Numbered from the stretch's first letter, positions 13,215 through 26,239 are shown. The stretch: 64,000 bases of DNA from Galeopsis tetrahit (GCA_963675135.1 OY776129.1:72943348-73007347); one strand, 5' to 3'. Notes: a model not told the origin generated them from the sequence alone. Translations and numbers: made by a program.

Positions 13215-13231
13215 TATCCCTACGATTAGAT

Positions 13232-14359
13232 AAGACTACAAAGTGAAGGCATGAAGTAATTTGCACAGTGTCAATGACCACACTTATAAATTTAAATTGT
13301 TTAATGTGAGAATGTCTCATAAGATATTTTTTAATAAACTATTAATATATTGCACTCATAGTATCAACACTGAGATTTTAAAAATATATTATGGCGGGAC
13401 ACATTCATCATAAATAGTACTTTATCTCGTGAACGATTTCTTTTAACTTTTAAAGTCCAACAAGTAGATTTAATAAAAAAATGGAAATCACCGGACCCAA
13501 TTTAACAAATTCATAAAGCTCTTCATATTTCATAAGTTAACAACTCACGATGCTTTTAGTACAAGAAAAACTTCTTCCAGAACTGTGTGAATGATAATTT
13601 AGTTACATTTCTAGTCTACTTATTTTCGAATATCATACCTACAACAATTAAAAAAATGATCACTTTTTTTTAATCATTTTTTTTTATGTGCCTTTCTATC
13701 TCCAAATTTACAAAAAATAAAATACGGAGTAAAAAATGATTGTGCTTAAAACGTGAGTACAAAATGGTAAATTGACCATTGATAAAGTACAAGAGCATAG
13801 AATGAAATTAATCGGAAAATAAACGACATAATGTACTTTATTAATTGCCTTTTGGGTACAAAAAAAAATCCTAAAAATCATGAATAACAACAGATATCTT
13901 CTCTTCGATTATGTCCATCAGCAGATAAGCCTTTCCATGGCTTTCTAATAAAGTCTCACCACATTGTTCAATCACAATGTCACAAATTAGAAAAAAATAC
14001 AACCTTGTATATATTCTACACTTTGATTTCTTCACCAAATTAATCACCAACCAACATCAGTCACAAAAACAACATTCATGACTGCTTTAGGGACATATAT
14101 AGTATAGTTTAACGATCTCAAGATGCATAGGACTAGAACTTGACAATTTATATATATATATTACTACCATAAATCGAAACCAATGATAAACTATGATGCG
14201 AGATGGAATGATGGAGGAAGCATTTTTACTGAAGTTATAGAATATGATTATGATATCATATCAAAACCTCAAGTTGTTGTTCACGACTTCAAATCTTCAA
14301 ACGTTGATATGGAAAATGGGTTCTCGTATCAACTCCAAGCGTTATGAAGCACGTATTTT
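13232..14359. other. AT-rich spacer, no gene seen
   Basis: Long T- and A-runs; a minus-strand frame at 13708-13890 has no recognisable content. Nothing else was found. Confidence 0.5.
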
Positions 14360-15803
14360 CTAATCCCCGAAGTGATCGTAGTACAAATGCTCAAAAATAC
14401 AATCTCGTCTGCAAGAAGAAAGAAAAAGTTGTACTGTATTAGTCTTTGTGCATCAAATAATCATACCCATATCTGGAACTATTGGAAATTATCATTTTTA
14501 AGTCTATTCGTTTATGAATAAAAGCAGTAATTAGACTATATTTCCAAATTAATCAAGAAATAAGAACAACCAACACATACTGTATATCAGCCAAACTCAC
14601 AAATATCAATCCCAATCTATAACTATAACAAGAAAGCTTAGTTAATTTCCAAATCAAGAAATATGAGAGAAAAAAGACCAACATTACAGCAAAACTCATG
14701 TATATCAAATCCCAATCTATAACAGTAACAAGAACCCCTACTTCTTTAATTATGATAAAACTAAAAAAATAATATAAAGTCATGATAATTCACATCTAAG
14801 AACATGAAAAACAAGATTGTACCTGTTCAACAATTGGTTTCGAATAAAACCAGGAGAATATTTTCCAATACCACCCATGCCAAAAACTGAAATTCTCTCA
14901 CAAATCGCACTTATCAATGCACCTCCATTGATCTTGATGCATTTGTCCAAATGAAGCACCTGAATTTTAAGTAACATGAAAATCGAAAATTTGAAAAACA
15001 TTTTTCCACTTGAAATTGTTGTTTGAATATACAGCCCTAATGATAAGATCGATGCCCAATATATAGTGATATATTGCCTTGAAATATTCTTCAAGAATTT
15101 GTTTTTATTGCACAAGTTGAAAAACATAGGGTGTACTTTTCTCCTTGATTAAGGGCTACTGGTTTGTACATGACAAAAACATGTGAGGAGTTGACTTGAC
15201 TTTGTTTTTCTTTGTATTAAGCTGTAGTTTTTGTAAATACTACTCCGTATATTATTATGTGAAATTAATTAATACATAAGAATAGATAGCACTAGTATTT
15301 ATATGTATAAAATTATGTTTTTTGAGGGGCCAATTTGTAGATATACTTGAAAAATACTACTCCAGTATTGATCATATGATTGACATGTATTAATTTTTTG
15401 TCTTGTGGGCTACTATTTTTTTTTTTCAATTATTAAATCGAATAAGCAGTTTCTTTTTTTTTTCTCCTTAGAAAAAACTGTCGAATTAATGTTCGAAAAC
15501 GAGGATGCAAGTATAATTTCTAAATACTACTATATATAGTCTATCCTTTTCAAAATAAAATAAAAATACTACAGTCTATATATACTTGTTAAGAATGGGA
15601 TTAATTCCTAGGTTTTATATAATGTATATTTATCAATGTCTGAAGTGTGGGACCATTAATTATTTTATTTGGACCAAATACCTATGCGTGGATGATAATT
15701 GAATTGACTTAGAAAGCCTTGATAAATTCTTAAAAAAGAGGATTCATTCTTGTTTTGTTTGTGTGAATGCTATTATAATTTATATTCTAGTACAACTCTC
15801 ACC
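14360..15803 (-). pseudogene. Orphan LRR-like exons (gene fragment or partial gene)
   Basis: Two or three minus-strand exons splice in frame. Exon B 14959-14823 (acceptor AATTCAG, donor AACAG/GTACAA) joins exon A 14408-14360 (acceptor in TTTCTTTCTTCTTGCAG) and ends at TAG. An upstream piece ending at 15803 with donor AAG/GTGAG is in phase and gives LNLK/VLHLDKC. The peptide reads LKVLHLDKCIKINGGALI, fitting the LxxLxLxxCxxI pattern of F-box/AMN1-type leucine-rich repeats, then ISVFGMGGIGKYS and a C-terminal FEHLYYDHFGD. No 5' exons or start codon were found for at least 2 kb upstream, where transposons lie, so a truncated copy is likely. The family call is an inference from one repeat. Confidence 0.35.
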
Positions 15804-16101
15804 TTCAAGTTGAGTCTCTTCACACTCAATAATTGCAACTTGTAACAAGTTAAATTAAAAAAAATGTCGTAAAAGTTAACTCCTGATCATATGCAATACA
15901 TATATATACTATACGTACCTGTAAAATATACTGTATAATTTATAGTAATGTATGCGTATATATCATACAATTACTCTCTAGTCTTTATGTAGGAATTTTT
16001 TGAAATGCGAATTAATTCCTAACTTGTAAATTAACGTGTGTGTATATATATATCGATAATCCTTTTGATCAGAAGTAGAAATTGATGCAGCTATGATTAT
16101 A

Positions 16102-16345
16102 GGTAAAGTCTAGTATGCACGCATGTTGTGCACCCTAGTCTAAAGAAAAGTGTATGTTATTAAACTGAAAAGTACAACCCAATATTATTATAAAGTGTAA
16201 GTCACTATGACTAAAAATATTATTATACAGTTTAATAATTGAAAAGTGAAACACCATTTACCAAAAAGTGTAAATCAGTAAAACTGAAAAGTGCAACATG
16301 GACTAAGGTGCACAACATGCACTCGAATCCATAGCAAACCAACCC
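16102..16345. mobile_element. Mutator-type MITE with 9-bp target duplication
   Basis: Flanked by the 9-bp direct repeat ATGATTATA (16093-16101 and 16346-16354). The inverted ends share TGCA..TGTTGTGCACC.TAGTC (left 16113-16140, right 16301-16330, complementary). The interior is made of words such as 'aaaagtgtaagtcactat' and 'aactgaaaagtgcaac', the same units that form the tandem array of the 57.8-kb element. No coding capacity (244 bp). Confidence 0.8.
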
Positions 16346-16359
16346 ATGATTATATGACA

Positions 16360-17011
16360 CTAGTGCACGACCCGCGTACTACGCGGGATAAAAAAAAAAT
16401 CAAACGATTTATTTAAATAAATTAATTCACATTTAATAATAGTAATAATAAAAATTAAAAAATTTAAACATTTCATTTTATTGGTTACCCAATTGAACAA
16501 TCGAAGTAAAATTCGAAATGTAATAGCCTAATTAAAAGAAGATATAAAAATATACCAATTTGAAATTAAAAAAAAAAAAAAAGCAAAACCAAAAGACTAA
16601 CCGGAACTAAAAAAAAAAATCAAGATTTTGAATCTAAATGTATATGAAAAGGAATATGAAAAGGAATAGATATATGAGGAAGAACCCAATGATTCCAAAT
16701 CTGAGAATATCATTAGGATGTGGAGAGGAAGAAGAGGTTAAAAAAAATGTTAGAATATGAATGGAAAAATGAAACATCAAAATGAGAGAACAATATTAAC
16801 TATAAGAGTATTATGGACTTAAGAATGCAATAAAATTTACTATATCTCAGATTTTTTCCTAGAATTAAAAAAAAAATGCAATAGTTTTTCTTAAAATTAA
16901 ATCTAACTATTACAATCATAACATTCCCACCTAAAATTACAAAATTATTTTGATATATTCGATTTCCAAGTAAAATTATAAAATTCTTTTGATATCTTCA
17001 ATTAGTAGAGA
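16360..17011 (-). mobile_element. Non-autonomous Helitron
   Basis: Read on the minus strand the element begins A|TCTCTACTAATTG at 17011 and ends with the hairpin CCCGCGTAGTACGCGGG (16371-16387), a 7-nt spacer TCGTGCA and CTAG|T at 16363-16360. The 5' TC, the 3' palindrome a few bases before CTRR, insertion between A and T, and lack of both inverted repeats and target duplication are all Helitron diagnostics. The 652-bp interior is AT-rich with no Rep/helicase frame, so mobilisation would need an autonomous relative. It lies 5 bp from the target duplication of the neighbouring MITE. Confidence 0.82.
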
Positions 17012-20000
17012 TGGGTGAGCATTGGTTAGAGACTTTATTATTTCCTGCACAAAAATAAAAAGATCAACAAAATTATAGGCGATAAAACGCAAAACAAATA
17101 TAGATTAATAAGATATAGTTGAAAAATAATTTAAAAACAGAAATAAATTCATGGAAAGCAAAAAAAAAGTGACTTGGAGAAGAAAAAAAAGTTAAATAAA
17201 ATGGCCATACGTGATCGGGATCCATTCAGGTGTCACAATCTTGAAATACAAAAAAAAAGTTATTAAAAAAAACACAATTGAATGTCTTACTTTGATTCCT
17301 AAAAATAACAAATACAGATTTTATTATATGAAATTTGATGAGTTCAAAAAATTGTCTAAACAAATAATTTATCATATACACTTTGGTAATAAAAATACAT
17401 TGCTTGATCCATCATACAGAAAATTAAGAAGTAGAAAGAAAGACAGATTACACGATTTGTGGAACTTTGTACGTAAAAATTAATGGGTCACTCACAAACT
17501 TGAGAACTTGCTTGCTTAAAAGAGCACCCTGGTTCACATATGATGAACATATAATGAAGCTGAATTAGTAAGGCAAGAGTTTATAATTTTTTATTCAATC
17601 ATTATAAGCAGAAGGAAACTGTTAATAATAAGAGTGATAAAGAACCTTACAGAGATTAGAAGAACTTCAGTACCTTACCATCGAAATACAAAAAGAGTTA
17701 ACATAAATATACAAAATTGAATTGCATATTCATTGGTTCTGAAATAACAAATGCAAATTTTATAGTGTGTGAAAAAAAAACTCATGTAGGAGTGAGACTG
17801 TTAATTACCGTGTGTGCAAAAAAAAAATGGTAAAATCTCGGGAAAAAAATGAATCAGAAGTCTTCGTATACCGAAATTGTAAAAGATGACCAAAAACTAA
17901 TGAATCCTTGTGGTTTTTGTAAGTTCTTATCCAAGCACGAAGGAATCCCAAAAAAATTTCATCCCAAAAATCAGAATATCAAAATTGAAATAGAAAATAA
18001 TATAACATACATAAAAGTGTGACACTGGAAAATTAATTTTATTACTATAACATTGAGAACCAATGCTATGAGCCATCATAATTAAGTTCCTCCAAATAAG
18101 AAGGAAATTCAAAACTTTTTTATCCAACAGATCAAGACTTTTTTTTGTGCAAATATGTTAAAAAAAAAAATGAATCAAAAGAAACATAATCGAAAATAAA
18201 ATCATGTAAATCAGAACATGGAATCAAGAATTTAGAGTTTGTACACAATAACAAATAACTATGAAAGAGGAATAAAAGATAATTAATCAAGAAAGAAGAT
18301 AGAAAGACGTAGAGAAGTCATGTTTGAAGCACACATTTGTAATTGAAAATATAAAATGTCAATAAATAAATAATGACATGTTGATAAACAGAAAAATAGA
18401 TAATAATATTTTACTTGAGAAGAGTAGTACGAATCAAACATCCTCATCCGAATTCTGTCAAATCTATCCAAAAAAAAATCAGACTACACCAATCCAGTTC
18501 AAATTAGTTAATAATACAAAATTTCTCAAAAATTCATAAACAAAAGACAATATACGGGGTATTATCTAAATGTGTAAGTATAAGTGTTTTTATCTTAGAG
18601 TAGGCAGCAAAACATAACTTATGTTATATTTTTTCTATACATGCACGCTTCCTAAACAAACACAAACATTTCAGTTAATTTAGAAATTTAATATAGAATT
18701 GAATACAAACAGAGACTTAAAACACTGTCTCTGCAAAAAAACACCTTTCATACCGCCATTAGAGAGACCAAACAAAAGTTCCGATGCATTTGGGATAATC
18801 AACAACAACAACAAATCCATCATGCTACAGAGGCAACGGTGGTGGTGAGGTGTGAAATATGGCGGAGGCAGCGGGTGTGCAGTAAAATCAAAATTAGATA
18901 CCATTTAATAAGAATCCAAAAAATTAATGTTGTAATTAAATGAGAAATTAATAAAATCAAAACTCAGAAATGAGAGACAGTATAAAAATATTGAGAAAAG
19001 GGGGAGATTAATGATTAGAAAGAAACCCCCTACGAATTTAGGCGCGGCAATCCAGAAACATCAAAGGTCATTGAGCAATGGAATCGGCCAGCGGCATCAT
19101 TATGGCGTGGAGTGAAATCGAGCGAAGAGGCGTGGAGAGGTTTTTGAAGGAAGCAAGAAGAAAGGTGAAAAGAAGGAAACCGTAAATGAGATGAAAAAAT
19201 AATCAAACCGTAGATGAGAATACAGTTAAATTAAAGGGACGGTTAAGAAAATTAAATAAAAAAAAAATCATAAAAAATATGAATTCATAAGAATGCAGAA
19301 TTTCAAAATAGAGCATTTTGAGATATGACATCGTAAGACAGAAAAAAAACTCACAAATATATGATTTAATGATTTATCAAATTTTGACCCGGTGGGGATA
19401 CTTTGAATTGGCTTATACTTATAGTCTATGGCCTCGTTTTCTTTAATAGATATGATAGTTAAGTAGTTATCCCTCATTTATAAAACAATTAGTCCAAATC
19501 TGATGCAGCGTGCGTGATCAAAAGAACGAACAGTTAGAATCGTTGATTCATAGAATAATCGAATCTTGATAAAACGAAGAATAATTCTTCAATAATATTT
19601 AAATCTTCAAAAAACTGCTCAACAATGTTTAAAAACTGCTCAACAATGTTTGGAAAACGAAAATAAAACCAAACCCTAGTGTACGGAATTAGAAAATTAC
19701 AAAAAGACCCCAAAACAGTTGAAATTTACAAAAATAACACCCAAAAAATAGTAAAACGTGTTTTTGACCCACCAAACGATGGAATTTGGTCAAAAAAGTC
19801 ACACACCACAGCAAAGCTGTGTGTTTGACTTGTAAGATCGTTTCCACCCGAAAAAGTGTGCTCGCTTGCCAAAATCGGGTTTCGGCTCCCAAAACTTAAA
19901 AAATTCTTTGAATGCTCTCATTTCTTCAAAAATTTCAACGCCACTCGTGCTATATCAAAATCCCTCTCCATGTGATCAATAAGTAGAGTTTTTTTTTTTA

Positions 20001-20430
20001 ACTAGGCCGACAATCTGTCATGAATAAGTGCCACACGAATCAAACACAGAATAATTGGAATAAAATTATTCACCCCTCCTAATCCAACGAAGCAATTATA
20101 AGCATGTGGAAAAGAATTAAGTTGAATTTGCTTAGGAATCTTTCATTAATTCTTGAAAATGAGGTTTCTTGTTCATTTTGTAAATGCAATTATAATCCAA
20201 TTGTATAGTGTACAACGATCAGCCTAAAGTTCTCTTCACACTCGGTTGTAATTCATAAAAAAAACCTTTTTCTTTAAAACAAGAAAAATTCCCTCATGTA
20301 CATATACACAACAACATACTTGATGTAACAAGATATATTACATAGCAGAAGTTACATATAACATTAACTCTATTAATTAAGAAGGGACATGTAGCCAGGG
20401 ATAAAATTTGGTGTTTGTATAATATAATTT
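17012..20430. other. AT-rich spacer with decayed repeats, no clear gene
   Basis: Two diverged copies of a word block ('ttgaaatacaaaaa...aattgaatg...ataacaaatgcaaattttat') lie near 17240-17340 and 17680-17765. A GC-richer patch (18780-19190, including a CAA microsatellite at 18800-18815 and a Gly/Glu-rich stretch near 19080-19180) may be a decayed gene first exon, but no usable frame or splice set was found. A 24-bp word is tandemly doubled at 19610-19650. The end of this interval (to 20430) would contain the CXE15 3' UTR. Confidence 0.4.
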
Positions 20431-23400
20431 CTAAAGGGAATTTTTATGGATAAAATGAGTTAATTTTTGGATAACATGATTTGCCAATTGGGAGAAAGGT
20501 TGGTTCAAGAAGAAGCCATGTTCTTCTCCTGGAAATTCCACATACTCAATCTCTTTCTTCATCTCTTTCATTTTCTTGAAATAGTCTTCAATTCTGTCTT
20601 TCATCATTTCACATCCTCCAACTATCACGAGTATTGGATCAACCCCAATATATTCCAAATTTGGGCTTTTTGGCCCAAATGGGTTTGCTAATGGGTAGTC
20701 TGATGTTTCTCCACTCGGCACTGATAGCCTCCAAAATCTATTTTTAAAAAAAAAAAAAAAAAAAATATCATGGTTAGTCTTTTTTTTAATATATAATTAT
20801 ATACAAGCAATATGAATTGATAGTATGAAAAAGAAGAATTGAAGATGATAAGAGTAAGTCTAAGAAATATAGGGTTTGAATTATTCAAGTAGTGATAGTT
20901 GTCTAATTTTTTTTTAATTTCTCCATCGATAACAAAATTGTCTTAATATGATTAAGATATCCAAACCACTTCTCTTATCCAATAGCCTAATCATTCCATG
21001 TGGTATACATAATATTAGCAAGACTAAACTTTTACAAGGATATATATAATTATCGTTAGTATTAACTTTTGCACCACACGACGTGGCTGGACGATTTTGT
21101 CCTACCAAATAATATAAAATTGCATATTATATTGAACATATTTCTAAGGACAAAATTTTAGGTGGGGTAAATAAAAGTAGCATGGTTACCATCTAATACA
21201 ATTTTTCGATAAATTAATATATATATTGGATTTTAGGAAATCAAAGATTTTGAAGATCTGTTGACAATTATATGGGATCGTGCATTTCCAAGTGGTGTCA
21301 TATTCAATATTTGCAAATAAAGAGGTTTCAACATCATTCAGAATTGTTCTTACTCATTATTGGAGGACCTTTCATTTTCTTATCATGTGCTAATTTAATT
21401 TTGAAAAGAAAATAGGATAAAATAATTAAATTGTGTGGATACGCAGTAAGAGTAAGACGAAGATATTATCCCCAAGGCCTTTATATATTTTTGCCCCTTT
21501 TTAATAAACTAACGGGATTCAATTAACTGAGTGCAATCTACTTTTTTTTTTTTTTTAAATTGTGCTAATTTTCATGGGAAAAAAAATATTCTAAACGGAG
21601 GAAGTACTATAATTTTCAATCAAAACTTGTTGAAGATTTTCACAAACCAAATAATGGTGTACGTACGACTCCAAAAATTTTGGAATTAATTATATACTGT
21701 AAAATCCCCAATATTTGTGTCCAATCATAGGATAAAGACACAGAAAAAAGGATGAGATAATGGGCTCCTAGAAACCACATGAATATACTTAGAGACATGG
21801 TCTCTCTCACTCTTTGTTTTTGCGAATTAAAAAAATATGAAGATAAATCCAAATTAAATTAATTTTTTTTTTGTTAAATATTTTTAATTCATAAATTAAC
21901 TAGAATCTTGATTTATATTTTTCTTTCGGATTAATATATAAACTTTGATAGTTTGGAGTATATGTTCTTACACGATCGAGAGTGTCTCCTTAAAATTAAA
22001 TAATTTTTATTTTTTATGACTTGAGTGCTATAAATTATATATGTGCCTAGCTTTTAAGTGTCTCTATCATCATAAAGTTATTTGCAACTTTATTTTCCCA
22101 TATGTGTTGAGATATGACACACCACAATACTATTTGGCAACATTGTTATAAAACTTTTAGGAAGATCGACTCAAATTATGCCCTACGTGTTCCTTTATTT
22201 TGCCATTCGCTTTCACTACTTTACAAATAAAGTGGAATATTGGAGCACTCATGGACTTGTCAACATTTATCTTATTATTGGGATATATATAGCCCATTAT
22301 TTAATTTTTTATCAATTATTAAAGAACTTGCCCCACCACAAATCACGGGATGAAAATTAATATTATAATTCATTTATTACGTCATAATTATTATAGACTG
22401 TACTCCATTTTACTAAGAATGCATGACTAGATCTATCTATATATAGTTTATTAATCAAAGAAATAGCTATTCTCTAGCTAGCTAGTACACCTTATTTATC
22501 TCAAATAATATCAAAAGTAGAAAGATTCATGATTCTTGTTTCAAAGAATAAAAAAAAAAAAAAAAGTTAGATTTTTAAAGTGAAATTGAGGTAATGTGGT
22601 TTCCTTTTTTTGTTTTTTTCCAGCTAGTATATATTAGAAAGTGTCATACTAAAAAAAAAAGGTTAGATTTTTAAATAGTAATTAAGACTTATTTATCTTA
22701 ATTAGGGTAAAGTGTTAAAAAAGAATTTGCCCTAACTCCCATGCAAATAAAAAGTTGTACGTAAAAATGTTACCTGTCAAGAATGTCTATATTCAAATAC
22801 TGTTCAGGTGGCCCTTCCGCTTCAGATTTAGTTCTCTCCGTGCCACCAAAAAACGGAGCCATCAATACATAGCCCCGAACCCGAACCGGGTCCAGACCCG
22901 GGGAGCCACGTCGGAGCTCCACCGCCAGATGGTGGGCCAAAGTCCCGCCGGAGGAATCACCCAATATAAAAACCCTGCTAAAGTCAACGCGCCCTTCTCC
23001 CAACCACTCGTCAGCGCCGCCACTTTTGGACAAAACAGCCTGCTTTTGGAGCCACTTAACGGAGCTCACAGCATCCTCCACGGCGGCGGGGAGGCGGTGT
23101 TCCGGCGCCAGGCGATAGTCCGGCGCCACCACTACAACTTGAAGCGCCGAAGCGAGACGGAGGCAGCAGGTGTGGCAGTTTGGCCACGTCCTGGAGCCGA
23201 CGCAGAAGCCGCCGCCGTGGAAGAAGTAGAGAATGGGGAGGGTGGCTGCGGCGGCGGCGGAGCGGGGCTTGTAGAGGCGGAGGTGGAGGTTGTGTTTATT
23301 ATCGTATAGGCAATCTTTCCAGACGGCGGTGCCGTCGTCGGTAACTGTCATCGGAAAGTTGATGTTTTCCGACCGGGAAATGGAACCGTCACTTAGTACT

Positions 23401-23447
23401 TGTACGATCCCTAGACAGTCTTCCACTACATGAGCAAGAGAACCCAT
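20431..23447 (-). CDS. CXE15: Carboxylesterase CXE15-type (alpha/beta hydrolase)
   Basis: Plant HSL-like carboxylesterase of the same superfamily as GID1. Closest in memory to Arabidopsis CXE15, reported to hydrolyse strigolactones. Two exons: 23447-22774 and 20737-20431, 326 aa (family 310-340). The exon junction splits Arg225 and gives DILDR/FWRLSVPSG, a conserved stretch. Visible motifs: oxyanion-hole HGGG (77-80), DYRLAPEHRLPAA (110-122), nucleophile GDSSGG with Ser165, catalytic Asp258 in DPILVIVGG, and His298 in EEHGFF. The intact HGGG, serine nucleophile and triad mean an active hydrolase rather than a GID1 receptor, in which the His is replaced. The start is the Met of MGSLAHV; an upstream in-frame Met is ignored because the family begins MGSL. 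The 2036-bp intron has no recognised gene. The exon 1 coding strand is GC-rich, which produces a long open antisense frame that is not a gene. Confidence 0.95.
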
Positions 23448-23511
23448 CGGAAATATATGTGTATTGTGAATTGAATTGAATTGAATTGTGTGAAACAAAA
23501 CAACAAATGAA

Positions 23512-23522
23512 GCTATATATAG
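23512..23522 (-). promoter_or_regulatory. Probable TATA box of CXE15
   Basis: CTATATATAG on the minus strand lies about 65-75 bp upstream of the CXE15 start codon. That leaves room for a ~35-bp leader containing the GAATT-type repeat at 23467-23488. Position and sequence fit a plant core promoter; no transcript evidence is available. Confidence 0.55.
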
Positions 23523-23529
23523 GCATAAA

Positions 23530-25078
23530 TCGTAATGTCAGATGATCACCGGTGTCAATTTTACAAAAGTGAAACAGTGTGAAATCGAACAATATAATTA
23601 ATTAATGTTGAAATTAATGAGAATTGAAAAAGTGTTAGAGATTTAATTAATATAAAAATGAATCATTTTTTTTTACATTTATAAATTTTAAACTTTTAAT
23701 TACGTAGATAATTATAAGAGGTTTTTTTTTTTGGTACTATTTCTAGAATCGGATTCATTGCATATTTCATATATATATATATATATATATCTTGGAAATT
23801 AAACTGGTCAATGAGTCTATACGTCTAAATGAAAAATTGGTAGTAATTAATAATTAAATACTTAATATAATTGATTGCATACAAATCCAAATATCATGAA
23901 TCCAGCCACCTTTATAATACACTTCTTTTAATCTCATTTTTTCTTTTACGTACTTTTCTTTCACACACCTTTACGGTATTATTTTTCTATCCACTAATAA
24001 AATATTACAACATCACTTTTGATTTAACATAAAGTTACATCCACAGCTACTTTTGAATCTCTGCCCAAACACAATTTAAACATAATTATTATCTATGAAT
24101 TTCACCAATTCACTTTTTTCAATCTCAATTTAATTCACCAATCTCTAACCAAACACAACCTAGAATTTAAATACGAGTATTGTTATCAATATTGGTAGAA
24201 TATAAGTTCGTTTAAGTTGATGATTAAAGTCTCGATTATCGTCATATTGCAATTGGCTTTGCCATCGGCCAGGAATGAAATTAAATCATGTGTAACATTT
24301 TTTGTATTTCACCTTATTTTACTATTCAAATTATTAACACAAGTAAAGTGAAAAAATAATTAAATAAATAATAATTTTGACTATACATGTTAAAAAATTA
24401 GAAAATTAACATTGATAATTGAAATTGATGGGAGATTAAAGCTATGGATGGTGATGGGGAGATGCATATGAAAATGAAAATAATAGAATAGAAAAGAAAA
24501 AATAGGAAAGCTAGGGGTCTAATCATTATATTTTGTATTAATTATATTCACATGTTTTGTCCCTCTGATTCTACTTTTAAGAGCCATGATTTTTCTTTTT
24601 TCTTTTGAAGAAGGGTCGAATCATAATTTTAGTATTGTATTCACATGTTTTATCCTCGGAAGACATGATTTTTGTATTGTATTCACATGTTTTTCCCTCA
24701 GGTTTTGTCTTTAAAGGTATTGCATGCCATGATTTTTCTGTTGCATTGACATGTTTTTTCCCCAATTTAGATCGAGGAGCCGTGTGTAATGAAAACTGCA
24801 GTGAAATAGATAAAATGTAATTTAGTGTATATATACAGTTAGGTTTTATTGTTTAATTTATTCAATTTAATTTTTAATTTAACAATTGATTCAATTTATT
24901 AAAACTCAATTTTAATTATATAGGTTCAACCACTAATTGTAAGAAAAAAAAAATACTGGAATTCATGGTGTACTGTAGGCGTGTGTAGCCCACATTCTAA
25001 CACTTTTAAAATCTTGATCAATTCCTGCAAATTTCGTCCTTACATTAGAGTCGGTGGACTCTTATCGTATAAATAATA
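23530..25078. other. AT-rich spacer with microsatellite and short degenerate repeats
   Basis: Holds a (TA)n run at about 23770-23791. A block at 24540-24765 has three to four degenerate copies of a ~50-60-bp unit containing 'catgatttttgtattg' and 'ttcacatgtttttccctc'. No gene was recognised. Confidence 0.5.
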
Positions 25079-25086
25079 CTCCGTAG

Positions 25087-25855
25087 TAGGGGTGTGCAAA
25101 GTATGGTTCAGACCGACCAAACCGACCGAACCAAACCAAACCATTAAATATGGTTCGGTTTTTTATTTACGGTTCGATTTACGGTTTTTAGAATTGATTT
25201 TTTTTTAGTATGGTTTAGTTTACGGTTTTCACTAATGAAAAACCGCAAAAAATCGAACCAAACCGAACTTATTTTATATATATAAAAAATATATATATTA
25301 TATAATATTATCTAAATAAATATTATAAATATGATATAATCTCTAAACTAGTAAACTCAAGACATTTTTCAAGCCGGCAAGTCCAATTGCCCAAAGCCAG
25401 AAACCCTACTCATTCTTTCTATTTAGTATTTAGAGCCTCTACATGCATGACGCTCTCAGCCTCTCACATTCTCACTCAATCTGATCAATCTGAAATCTTG
25501 AAGAAGATAAAAGTTTGTTGTTTCTTTTTGTAGTTATTTTTTAACAACTAGTTTGTGAACATTGTAATAGCATTTCGTCTATTCGAATTATATTTTGGAT
25601 TATTGGAATTTCATTTTGTCTATTCTATTGATATTGTGTTTTACATTTTTATTAATTATTGTGTATAAGGAAAAAAATGAGCAAAACTACGGTTTGGTCA
25701 AAACCGACCGAACCACCCGAAATATTATGGTTTCAAACCGAACGGATTTTATAAATACGGTTTGGTTTATGGTTTTGAAAAAAAAGAACGGTTTATAGTT
25801 TGGTTTACGATTTACGGACGGTTTGGTTAACCAAACCGAACCATGCACACCTCTA
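25087..25855. mobile_element. hAT-type element, non-autonomous
   Basis: The ends are complementary: TAGGGGTGTGCA on the left and TGCACACCTCTA on the right. The flanking 8-bp repeats CTCCGTAG (25079-25086) and CTTCGTAG (25856-25863) differ at one base, as expected for an aged hAT insertion. The subterminal regions carry many copies of CGGTTTGGTT/AACCAAACCG, typical of transposase-binding clusters. No transposase frame is present. Confidence 0.85.
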
Positions 25856-26010
25856 CTTCGTAGTAGTACTTCTTTTATATTAAATATATTAATTATTATA
25901 TTACCATAATTAATAATACATATACATGGTCATGTAATTTTTAAGTTGATTACATTTTAAATTTTTTAAGTTTTCGCTTTTTAAAAATATTTCATAATGT
26001 ATTCAATGTA

Positions 26011-26221
26011 CTTCCTCTGTTCTAGACTCCCATCCAACTTTTCTTTTTCGTTCGTCCCAATGAAAACTATCTATTCTTTTTTTGTAACTATTCCGTCTCA
26101 CATTTCATTATATTCTTCTCTCTTTCAATCACATCACCTCTAATACATTTACTTATTATATTAATATTTCTTAACCTCCGTGCCCGAAATTCATGAGGAG
26201 CTTTCCACGGGACGAAGGGAG
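26011..26221. mobile_element. Stowaway-type MITE
   Basis: Begins CTTCCTCTGTTCTAGACTCC and ends GGGACGAAGGGAG, both related to the Stowaway terminus CTCCCTCCGTCCC. Flanked by TA on both sides (26009-26010, 26222-26223). Length and AT-rich interior fit a Tc1/mariner-derived MITE. Confidence 0.82.
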
Positions 26222-26239
26222 TATTCAATTTACATCTTT

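Noticed and set aside
17211..17483. 90-codon Lys/Ile-rich frame
   Set aside because: Composition is what AT-rich DNA gives by chance, part of it recurs as a decayed repeat near 17.7 kb, and no domain is recognised.
22755..23309. 184-codon plus-strand frame over CXE15 exon 1
   Set aside because: It is the antisense of a GC-rich coding exon whose minus-strand protein is unambiguous; no domain is visible in the plus frame.
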